A stretch of 44,699 nucleotides of DNA from positions 1 to 44,699 of IMG/VR virus record IMGVR_UViG_3300020154_000001. The stretch is one strand, 5' to 3'. Below the pieces are notes generated by a model. The model had not been told where the DNA came from. It did no database searches and saw only the letters and a program-made list of their open reading frames with translations. The stretch is from a virus. The position numbers and the translations under genes are program-made. Shown in pieces: positions 36,814 to 44,079 of the stretch. Position 1 is the first letter of the stretch. Every line of letters begins with the position of its first letter.

Positions 36814-37295
36814 GGGACACCAATAGGCCAACGGTAATCGATAATGTCTTCATACTTTTCGAGCTTGGTGCAAACGCGGTTACTCTGATTGCCACCAAGC
36901 ATCGCGAAGCCCTTACCAGGCAAGTCGCCAGCGTAGAAGCCGACGTGCGCTGCCTTCGGGTTCTTCGGGTCGATGCGTTTCGTAACGACGATAGCGCCGA
37001 TACACGCCTCGCACTTCTCGCCCCAGCCGAGCCAACTACGTGCTGCGGCTGACTTCGTTGACTTGATGCCGCACTGCTCCATCATGGCGCACACGAAGGC
37101 GGAGCACCACGCAGTCTCATCACTCTCGGCTAGCTCGTGCCCCTTGAGTGTTGTGTACTTGAAGAAGGAAAGAATGGTCGGGTGTGCCGCAACACCCTTC
37201 ACCTCCATGATTCCTGCGCGCTCGAACGTCTGAGCATGCAGAAACCATGGCGGTAGGAATGCTTCGGCAATCGGGACCTGAGCTACTTGCTGCAC
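36810..37295 (-). CDS. Endolysin, TIGR02594/NlpC-like peptidase (161 aa)
   Basis: Peptidoglycan hydrolase of the papain-like TIGR02594 type. Visible features are PPWFLHAQTFERAG near the N-terminus, catalytic Cys64 in TAWCSAFV, SAAARSWLGWGE (82-93), His117 in AAHVGFYAG, and Asn136 in GGNQSNRV. Length is typical of single-domain phage endolysins. GTG start at 37295 with GGAG five bases upstream. No signal peptide, so it needs a holin or membrane disruptor; candidates lie just upstream. Confidence 0.88.
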   Translation of the reverse strand: MQQVAQVPIAEAFLPPWFLHAQTFERAGIMEVKGVAAHPTILSFFKYTTLKGHELAESDETAWCSAFVCAMMEQCGIKSTKSAAARSWLGWGEKCEACIGAIVVTKRIDPKNPKAAHVGFYAGDLPGKGFAMLGGNQSNRVCTKLEKYEDIIDYRWPIGVP

Positions 37296-37609
37296 GCTAT
37301 CTCCGCCGTGTCTTTCATCGCCTGCTTGAAAATCTCCCTACGCGCCAGCAGCGTAACGATAAGACCCAAAGCAGTTTGGATTGCTGCCGTTGTCGGATTG
37401 ACGGCTGCTTGCACTGAGCCGCAGATTTTGACCATCTCGCTATCTTGCGCCTCCACCACGCCGCAGTACTGATTGAGCGCCGATGTCAGAGCCGCATGCT
37501 GCGTCTGTGCTTCCGTGAGCACAGCGCCTGCGTTCTGCGCCGGGGTGTTGGTGGCGAGGCAGCCTGAAGCCAGAATAAGTGACATAAAGAGAGCTACGAT
37601 GCTTTTCAT
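37283..37609 (-). CDS. Lipoprotein in lysis cassette, candidate outer-membrane spanin (108 aa)
   Basis: ATG at 37609 with AGGAAA upstream (ATGA overlap); an upstream in-frame start is not favoured. Signal peptide MKSIVALFMSLILASGC, lipobox Cys17, then a helical mature part with two more Cys and a hydrophobic segment (TAAIQTALGLIVTLLARREIF). A short lipoprotein next to an endolysin suggests an o-spanin, but the internal hydrophobic segment is unusual for that. Confidence 0.6.
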   Translation of the reverse strand: MKSIVALFMSLILASGCLATNTPAQNAGAVLTEAQTQHAALTSALNQYCGVVEAQDSEMVKICGSVQAAVNPTTAAIQTALGLIVTLLARREIFKQAMKDTAEIACSK

Positions 37610-37854
37610 TTTGGTTTCCTGATGTACGGGTCGGTTGGGTCGTTGTCTGTGTCCCAAGGGTCGAGATGCGCCGCTTGGATATTGAATCTGTCCAGCTTAC
37701 CAGCGAGGTAAGCTGCTTTGAGTGCCGCCGAGCACTGCTCGCGAATCGTCCCCAACTCGGCGAGACTCAGCGCTCGGCCTGATAGATAGCGGACAGCTGC
37801 GGCCGTGTTACGCGTGAATACGTCTAGGATGATTGCAAGCTTAGGGTTGGTCAT
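37606..37854 (-). CDS. Hypothetical lysis-cassette protein (82 aa)
   Basis: ATG at 37854, coupled on both sides. Helical first half (MTNPKLAIILDVFTRNTAAA..., LAELGTIREQCSAALKAAYL), then an acidic C-terminal tail. No membrane segment long enough for a holin. Unknown role. Confidence 0.6.
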   Translation of the reverse strand: MTNPKLAIILDVFTRNTAAAVRYLSGRALSLAELGTIREQCSAALKAAYLAGKLDRFNIQAAHLDPWDTDNDPTDPYIRKPK

Positions 37855-38017
37855 TCAACGCGCCTGAGGCAGCGTCAAAGAGCGCAACGACAAAGCTTGC
37901 ACCGTCAGTGATTGCCCCAGCCTCCCACAGACCTACGAGGGTAGTTGCGACTGCGAGCACGATGCCCGCAATCTTGAGAGCAGCCTTCACAGTCTTCGGG
38001 TCAATGGTCGGTTTCAT
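37841..38017 (-). CDS. 58-aa small membrane protein, candidate holin
   Basis: ATG at 38017, TAA at 37841. The protein (MKPTIDPKTVKAALKIAGIV, then LAVATTLVGLWEAG) has a strong membrane segment at about 12-30 and a weaker hydrophobic stretch at 38-50 (TDGASFVVALFDAASG). A small one- or two-helix membrane protein within two genes of the endolysin is the best holin or pinholin candidate here. Confidence 0.6.
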   Translation of the reverse strand: MKPTIDPKTVKAALKIAGIVLAVATTLVGLWEAGAITDGASFVVALFDAASGALNDQP

Positions 38018-38294
38018 GCTTGAATAGCCTCGGTGCTGATGTTTCTTTTTCTAGTACAGTCAACCTATACGTGAGCAGCTGAGTCGTTGTCTTCTCGGCT
38101 ACTAACTCTTGCTGCAGCGTTTCACACGTCACGTTGAGTCTATCAACGCTCGTCTTTAGCGACTTGAGTGTGTGCTCCATCGACACGAAGCGCGCATGCA
38201 TAGTGAACACGACGCCAATAACGCCGCCGACGAACGTGCTGTACTTGACTGCGGTTTCAATCCAGCCTTTCACGCTGTCAGCTCGCTTATCCAT
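38001..38294 (-). CDS. Membrane-anchored coiled-coil protein, candidate holin or inner-membrane spanin (97 aa)
   Basis: ATG at 38294. After a short basic start, one membrane segment (about 18-33, YSTFVGGVIGVVFTMH) is followed by a long coiled coil (SMEHTLKSLKTSVDRLNVTC...). This N-in membrane anchor plus periplasmic coiled coil is the i-spanin form; some holins look the same. It opens the lysis cassette and overlaps the tail-protein gene upstream by 25 nt. Confidence 0.6.
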   Translation of the reverse strand: MDKRADSVKGWIETAVKYSTFVGGVIGVVFTMHARFVSMEHTLKSLKTSVDRLNVTCETLQQELVAEKTTTQLLTYRLTVLEKETSAPRLFKHETDH

Positions 38295-39394
38295 GCACCA
38301 TGCTCGCTATAAGTGCCGTCCACTAAGTCGGCTCGCCATTGCACCGGTAGTACTTGACTCGGAGCCCCCGCTGACAGCTCCGCGGCCAATGTCAAGTGGC
38401 CCGAAACTGCATAGACCTGTTGTAACACGGCCGACAAAACTGCGCCTGTGGCGAGTGTGCCCGAGCGGTTGAAAATCCGCCCAGCTGCCCCGTCCAGCGA
38501 CGCAGTGGCAGACATGCGGCCGGAAACCTCAATGGTCGTGTCTAAGGTCGGCTCGCCAGTCAGCGCGGCTGCCGTGGCGAGGTTGCCCGACACGTTGAAC
38601 TGCATGGCATGAGCGCCACTGAAGGCGGCAGCGGCGGCCACAACACCCGAGGCGCCTAGGACTAGGGTGTTGGTGCCCGAGCTGAGCGTTGCCGACGCGC
38701 CGAAGCTGCCCGAAACGTCTATGACGTTCGAGGGCTCTAGCTCCCCTGGCACCGTGTGCAGGCCGGCTCCGGGGCTACCGCCGCCTGCAGCTATGTTGGT
38801 TATCGTATGCGCGTTGCCGGAGCTGTCTGTTAGCCCGCCCGCCTCGAACTGCCACCACGCCTCTACAAAAGCTGTTCCGTGCTGAGGCGTCCAGTAGGCC
38901 GCCTCATCAGCCAGCTCTGAAGTGTCGAGCGCGTAGCCGTTCCACGCTTTGAGCTGAGCTATTTCTAGGTCATTCCCGCCGCCAAAGTCACCATACTCGC
39001 AACGCGTAAAGACTGCAGCTAACGTGACTGACGTGACTTGCTCTACTTGCACGCCATCTACGTACGCAGTTACAGTACCCGCAGACGCATCATGCACCAT
39101 CGCAACGTGGTACCATTGGCCTAAGCTTATGGTGTGCGTGTAGTCCATCACACGTGACGTACCGTCGGCGCATACGAAGCGCAGCGACGGATTGCTGCCT
39201 ACGCGCTCGTATCCAAGATACGTCATGACGCCAGCAGCGTACGTGCCGTCATCTTGAAAGAAGATATCGCCGCCACCACTACCGCTAGTCGAGTAGTAGA
39301 ACCATCCACATACAGACCAATCGTTAGCAGAGTCGAAAGACCAGCCTGAGTTTATCTGGTCATATGTGAACCCTTGGAAGTAGCGGCGACTCAT
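38270..39394 (-). CDS. LamG-domain tail protein, possible receptor binding (374 aa)
   Basis: The N-terminal 210 residues form a concanavalin A/LamG-like jelly roll: WSVCGWFYYST, GQWYHVAMVHDASAGTVTAYVDGVQV and a later IAQLKAWNGYALDTSEL are typical. The C-terminal 150 residues hold five or so copies of a 25-30-residue unit with V-S-G-x-(F/L/M)-x-x-x-A-x-L (Ala/Ser/Leu-rich), probably a repetitive stalk. LamG domains bind sugars, so a tail tip adhesin is plausible. It follows the fibre genes. Confidence 0.75.
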   Translation of the reverse strand: MSRRYFQGFTYDQINSGWSFDSANDWSVCGWFYYSTSGSGGGDIFFQDDGTYAAGVMTYLGYERVGSNPSLRFVCADGTSRVMDYTHTISLGQWYHVAMVHDASAGTVTAYVDGVQVEQVTSVTLAAVFTRCEYGDFGGGNDLEIAQLKAWNGYALDTSELADEAAYWTPQHGTAFVEAWWQFEAGGLTDSSGNAHTITNIAAGGGSPGAGLHTVPGELEPSNVIDVSGSFGASATLSSGTNTLVLGASGVVAAAAAFSGAHAMQFNVSGNLATAAALTGEPTLDTTIEVSGRMSATASLDGAAGRIFNRSGTLATGAVLSAVLQQVYAVSGHLTLAAELSAGAPSQVLPVQWRADLVDGTYSEHGAWISELTA

Positions 39395-39406
39395 AGCGAC
39401 ACCTCA

Positions 39407-39847
39407 TCAAGTCAGAGTGAACTCAAGCTCACCAGCAGTGAACCGCAGAGCGTTGGGCGCTGCGACTGCTTGCGAACCACCGGTCAGCGCGTTGAAGCCG
39501 AGAAAGTCTGCGGCTGTGCGGCTGGTCGCGTGACTCCACACACCGAAGTGAGAGACAGTGCCGAAGCCACTTCCTTCTGCCGGTCCGAACTCGATGGCTG
39601 AGCTGTTGCTGACGACGATATCAGAGCCGCTCGTAGCTGCAGCGCTCCAGTCGCCCGCATCCACAGCTTGCGGCGCGTAGCCTGTGCCGCTCGTGCTGAC
39701 TTCGTTGCCCGACTGCCCATCGGCGCCAGGTGACGCTGTGTGCAGCGTAATCCAGAATCCGCCGCCAGCAGTGTGCGCGCCAGCGAGTGTTGCGCCGTTG
39801 AAGATGTAGTCTGCGATGTTCGTGCGTGTCGTGGTTCCGAGTGGCAT
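39407..39847 (-). CDS. Phage tail fibre/adhesin protein of Gp80-like type (146 aa)
   Basis: A common small tail protein pattern: a start MPLGTTTRTNIADYIFN, LHTASPGADGQSGNEVSTSG, then WSAAATSG...NSSAIEFGPAEGSGFGTVSHFGVWS and a C-terminal beta end. Members sit beside fibre genes, usually as fibre tips or chaperones. ATG at 39847. Function by family resemblance. Confidence 0.75.
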   Translation of the reverse strand: MPLGTTTRTNIADYIFNGATLAGAHTAGGGFWITLHTASPGADGQSGNEVSTSGTGYAPQAVDAGDWSAAATSGSDIVVSNSSAIEFGPAEGSGFGTVSHFGVWSHATSRTAADFLGFNALTGGSQAVAAPNALRFTAGELEFTLT

Positions 39848-39864
39848 TGGTTCTTTCCTTTAGC

Positions 39865-42483
39865 TTACGCCTTAATGAGTATGGTTGTGCCTGTGGCAAT
39901 GCTGAAGCTTGCGCCCGATGAACGTACATTGAATCCGATAGAAGACGAGCCGGCTGTTGTCGCGTTCCAGTGCGCGTCAAGCATGATGACTCCGATAGGT
40001 GGAATAGCTGACATCGGAATCGATATTTCTTGACCGTGTGTTGAGAGCTGGCCGCCGCCTGCGTGACACGTCACTCCAACTATACCGCTAGCGCTAGCCC
40101 ACAGCAGTTTGATGATGATGTTAGACCCTGTGTCCGATATCGCGTAGGGCACAGTTACGCGATAGACGTAGTTGCCTGATGCGCTTGGTCCGAAGCTGCA
40201 TAGAACAACTTCAGTTGTCGTGACAGTTCTCGCCGTCACACTACCCGCAGAAAACACAACAGCCGCCTGCGCCGCTGCAATCAGCGAATCTACCGTATAT
40301 GCAGACTGCGAGATAACCTTGCCGGTTGTTCCGTTGAACACCGCAATCATGTTGGATGTCGAGCTTGCAGGCCCGGTGACATCACCGATAGCTGAACCGT
40401 TGACGGTGCCAACACCCGTCAAGTTACCGCTATCGTCAATGCTGATTGCACTGTTTTGGACAATCTTGCCAGTCGTGCCATCAAAGCGCGCGATGCGGTT
40501 ATCGGCGCTCGTGCCTGCGTTCGAGACAAAGTTAGTTAGTGTTACGCCGTTCAGCGTGCCGACGCCCGATATGTTGCCGCTGTCGTCAACGGTGATTGCG
40601 GAGTTCTGAATCAGATACCCGGTCGTGCCATCGAAGCGCGCCAGCCGATTATCCGTAGCTCCACCAGGACCCCTGACTAGCTCGTCCGGGTCCCGCCCGT
40701 TTAGCGTACCGGACATCGCGAGGTTACCGACACCTGCGATATTGCCGTCAACGTCCAGCGTTACGGCGCTGTTGGCGATGGTTCGTCCGCCCGTATTGGT
40801 CCAGCGAGCAATCGCGTTTGTAGTCGATGCGGCAACAGTGGGACCTTCTACGAAGCGCGAAGGTAGCCTCCCATTGAGCTGCGTAACGACTAGGTTACCG
40901 GAATCGTCAAGCTCTGCGTTGCTGGATTGAATAAGCTTGCCGCTTGAACCATCGAAGCGCGCTACTCTGTTGTCGGCTGCGCTTGATGGACCTACAGTCC
41001 AGTTGTCCGGGTCGTCGCCGTTTATCGTCCCGACGTTCGACAAGTTGCCATCGTCGTCAACGATGACTGAGCTACTTTGAATAACTTTGCCGGTAATGCC
41101 ATCGAAGCGAGCGACGCGGTTATCCGCCGCGCTAGCAGGACCGCTAACGTCGCCCCATGCACCTATCGTGTAACCGTTGACTTGGCCTACCCCTGTAAGG
41201 TTGCCGCTATCGTCTAGGCCTATCGCGCCTTGCTGGATGAGCTTGCCCGTCGTTCCGTTGAAGCGAGCAATGCGATTGTCTGTCGCGCCGGCCGGGCCGA
41301 ACACATCGCCTGACGCAGTCACGTCCACACCGTTTATCGTCCCGACGCCTGATAAGTTGCCCGAGTCATCTATGGCAACGTTAGACGATTGGATGGCGCG
41401 CGACGCGCCGTCATAGCGCGCGACGCGATTGTCCGCCCCAACACTCCCAGACGTGACCACATGGTCGCTGACAATGCCGGAACTCGTAAGCCTCCGGCCT
41501 GCGCTGTCGGCGTACTCGGGCAGGTGCCCTGACGTGACTTCACCGTCTGTCGTGTAGTGGATGTCGAATAGGCTCAGCTCGCTGTCGGCAATCAGGCGCC
41601 CGCTCGTGCCATCCCAGACCGCTAGGTTGCCGCTCTCAGCGACGGCGGGTGTTGGGCCTGAGACAAAGTCGCCTAGCTCGATGACTTGCGGCCAAGCTTC
41701 ACCGTTTATCGTGCCGACGCCCGTCAAGTTGCCAGCGTCATCGATGACGACGGCGCTGTCTTGAATCAGCCTGCCGGTGGTCGAGTCCCATCGCGCGACA
41801 GCGTTGTCTGTGACAGAGCCAATCGCGGGACCGTCAACCCATCGCGCGATATCGCGAGTGTTGAGCGCTGTGACACCTGTGATTTGACCTGTATCGGAGA
41901 GTAGAACGACGCTGTTCTGGATAACCTTGCCGTTGACGCCATCCCAGCGCGCAAGTGCGTTGTCTGTGCTCGTGCCAGCACAGGTAACGACATGGTCAGC
42001 AATAACGCCCGAATCCACCAACACACGGCCAGAAGAATCACCGAACTCAGCAAGGTGGCCCGTTGTGACTTCCGAGCCTTCATTGCGTACGATGTTGCCG
42101 ATATGCAGGCCCGAATCAGCAATATCTCGGCTGCCTGAGTCAATCCAGATAGCCACGTGGTTCGTTGTGGTGCTGCCGAGCGAGGGGCCATCGACCCATT
42201 GCGCGATGTCTCTGCCATTGAGTGCTGTAACTCCTGTGACTTGTGCAAGGTCGCTGATGATGACCGAGCTGTTTTGAATCGCTGTGCCGCTAGCGCCATC
42301 CCAACGCACAATCGCGTTGTCTGTCGAAGACGCAGGCCCTGTGACATCGCCTTCCGGCAACACGAGAGGGGCGGTGATGATTTGCCCGCCCGAAAAGGTC
42401 AGGTACTGTGCATCGACAAACGCCCCGATAGGGATATCGACATCAGTACCGTTGACCGTCGCGCGTAGGTGCTTGCGATGCAT
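39865..42483 (-). CDS. Repeat-built tail fibre (872 aa)
   Basis: ATG at 42483. Between an N-terminal anchor of about 45 residues and a C-terminal globular head of about 150 (ARTVTTTEVVLCSFGPSASG...) the protein is about a dozen repeats of 40-60 residues. The core of each repeat is D-N-R-x-A-R-(F/W)-D-G-x-(T/S)-G-K-x-I-Q-x-S followed by D-D-S-G-N-L-x-G-V-G-x-(I/V/L)-N-G. This repeat is widespread in phage tail fibres and builds a trimeric beta rod. Copy number is likely to change by recombination between the repeats, altering fibre length. The C-terminal head is the probable receptor-binding part. Confidence 0.85.
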   Translation of the reverse strand: MHRKHLRATVNGTDVDIPIGAFVDAQYLTFSGGQIITAPLVLPEGDVTGPASSTDNAIVRWDGASGTAIQNSSVIISDLAQVTGVTALNGRDIAQWVDGPSLGSTTTNHVAIWIDSGSRDIADSGLHIGNIVRNEGSEVTTGHLAEFGDSSGRVLVDSGVIADHVVTCAGTSTDNALARWDGVNGKVIQNSVVLLSDTGQITGVTALNTRDIARWVDGPAIGSVTDNAVARWDSTTGRLIQDSAVVIDDAGNLTGVGTINGEAWPQVIELGDFVSGPTPAVAESGNLAVWDGTSGRLIADSELSLFDIHYTTDGEVTSGHLPEYADSAGRRLTSSGIVSDHVVTSGSVGADNRVARYDGASRAIQSSNVAIDDSGNLSGVGTINGVDVTASGDVFGPAGATDNRIARFNGTTGKLIQQGAIGLDDSGNLTGVGQVNGYTIGAWGDVSGPASAADNRVARFDGITGKVIQSSSVIVDDDGNLSNVGTINGDDPDNWTVGPSSAADNRVARFDGSSGKLIQSSNAELDDSGNLVVTQLNGRLPSRFVEGPTVAASTTNAIARWTNTGGRTIANSAVTLDVDGNIAGVGNLAMSGTLNGRDPDELVRGPGGATDNRLARFDGTTGYLIQNSAITVDDSGNISGVGTLNGVTLTNFVSNAGTSADNRIARFDGTTGKIVQNSAISIDDSGNLTGVGTVNGSAIGDVTGPASSTSNMIAVFNGTTGKVISQSAYTVDSLIAAAQAAVVFSAGSVTARTVTTTEVVLCSFGPSASGNYVYRVTVPYAISDTGSNIIIKLLWASASGIVGVTCHAGGGQLSTHGQEISIPMSAIPPIGVIMLDAHWNATTAGSSSIGFNVRSSGASFSIATGTTILIKA

Positions 42484-42486
42484 CGT

Positions 42487-44079
42487 TCACCGATGGCTTC
42501 CGTAGCCAAGCGCTTGCCTGCGTGCCTCTTCTTCGCCTTCTTCGTCGAAGTACTCAGATGCGCCCATGCCTGCAGGCACACCACCATGCGACATCGCACT
42601 TTGCATGCGCGACAAGTCGATGTCTTTCGTTGCGCCTTGAGCCTTGCGCAGGATGTTCGCTTGCGTGCCCATCGCGCGGGGTGTTGAGAGCAGCCGAGTC
42701 GTAACCGGGTTCGTGGCGCTGAGGCCGCCAGCGACTACGCCGCCAAGAAAGCCCTTCAGCGGGTCTTCTTCTGTCATCTGCGAGCCGATGCCACCGCCCA
42801 GAAGCGCAGTCACCATGCCAGGCACCTGCGTGTTTACTTGGTCCACGTTGCCGCGGTCGTACGCGACGTCGCGCAGCTTGGCGATTTTTGCGAAGCGCTG
42901 ATTCAGCTTGTTGAACTCATCTTTTGTGCCTGGCGTGCCATGGTCAACGACATGTTGCAGCGCGTCTTTCAGCAGCTCGCCGTGATGAGCATCCACTTGC
43001 GAGCCCGGTGTCTCGGGCACAAAGCCCATGTTGCCCTCGCGCCCGTCTTGCTGCAGCGCGGTCTTGCGCTCGCGCAACCCTCGCGAAGCTGTAGGCGGCT
43101 GTTCTGCTGCAAAGCGCTCAGCTTGCGAGAGCGCAGCGTTCTTACGGCTAAGCTCTTTGTTGCCCGTGCCCGGCATGCCGTCTGCCCATGACTTGAGCTT
43201 CTGCTGCGCATCGGTCCAAAACGTCGGAATCATGTTGTTGATTCCGTCGCTCGCATCTTTCGCATCCAGAAACTGGTCGATAGCGGGACCGTGTAGCGCT
43301 GACTGTGCTTTCAAGTCGTTTGCGCGCTCTAGCGGCGACATGTCGATGATGCCTTTGCTAGGCGTCACTTCTTCGATGAGCTTCGCAGTTCCAGCCGAGT
43401 CCCACACGCCGCCGTTGATGTCGCCTAGCTCGCGCGCTTCCTTCGCGCCGATGCCCACCGAGCGGTTGCGGAGGCTGTCCGCAGACGAGCCTACGGCGTT
43501 ACTGATGGCGTTGCCCGCCTTCTTCACACCGCCCGCCACTGCCTGCCCAACACCCGGCAGCGCGCCGCCGAGCGCGCCGCCAGTGGCCGCTGCAGTCGCC
43601 GCTTCGCCAGCTGTGCCGCCTTCCGCAATCGTGCGCGCGCCGCCTTCGACTGCGCCGAGCGCTGCCTCACGACCCATGACACCAAGTAGGCTCTTGCCGC
43701 CGCCTACGAGCCCGCCCATTGCGAGGCCGGCACCAAGGTCACCGGCAGTCGTTGCGTAAGGGCTGCGCTTCTGGACATCGTTGTAATCGTCCAGACCTAC
43801 GCGCTGCATCACTGACTGATTGTCGTCGCCGAACTTGTAGTCAGCAAAGCCGAGTGTTGCACCGTGCGCGGCGCCGCGTGACGTGTCGCCCAGTGTCTCT
43901 AGGATGCTGCTCCACATGCCCTCGCCGCCTTCGGCGCCTTGCTGCTCCGGAGTGTTGGGCGGTCGGTAGCTGAACTCCTGCCCGCTGTTTTGCAACGCAG
44001 CGATGCCTTGCGGCGTTGCTTTGTAGCGCTTGCCGTTCACCCAAATGTGGCGACGGTCATCTGTGCCGGGGTCGCTCAT
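42487..44079 (-). CDS. Internal virion / ejection protein candidate (530 aa)
   Basis: ATG at 44079 (ATGA overlap with the join-spanning gene). After about 80 polar residues a Gly/Ala-rich stretch (TTAGDLGAGLAMGGLVGGGK through GGALGGALPGVGQAVAGG, about 110-190) looks like a membrane-active or pore-forming segment. The second half is helical and charged, with another Gly-rich hydrophobic patch (VTALLGGGIGSQ) near residue 430. A hydrophobic Gly/Ala segment within a large late protein is typical of podovirus ejection proteins that form the periplasm-spanning channel. Inference from pattern and place. Confidence 0.7.
   Translation of the reverse strand: MSDPGTDDRRHIWVNGKRYKATPQGIAALQNSGQEFSYRPPNTPEQQGAEGGEGMWSSILETLGDTSRGAAHGATLGFADYKFGDDNQSVMQRVGLDDYNDVQKRSPYATTAGDLGAGLAMGGLVGGGKSLLGVMGREAALGAVEGGARTIAEGGTAGEAATAAATGGALGGALPGVGQAVAGGVKKAGNAISNAVGSSADSLRNRSVGIGAKEARELGDINGGVWDSAGTAKLIEEVTPSKGIIDMSPLERANDLKAQSALHGPAIDQFLDAKDASDGINNMIPTFWTDAQQKLKSWADGMPGTGNKELSRKNAALSQAERFAAEQPPTASRGLRERKTALQQDGREGNMGFVPETPGSQVDAHHGELLKDALQHVVDHGTPGTKDEFNKLNQRFAKIAKLRDVAYDRGNVDQVNTQVPGMVTALLGGGIGSQMTEEDPLKGFLGGVVAGGLSATNPVTTRLLSTPRAMGTQANILRKAQGATKDIDLSRMQSAMSHGGVPAGMGASEYFDEEGEEEARRQALGYGSHR

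Noticed and set aside
39865-42483. Repetitive fibre region as a possible diversity-generating retroelement target
   Set aside because: No reverse transcriptase, template repeat or accessory protein was seen anywhere in the window. Variation is explained by ordinary fibre repeats.
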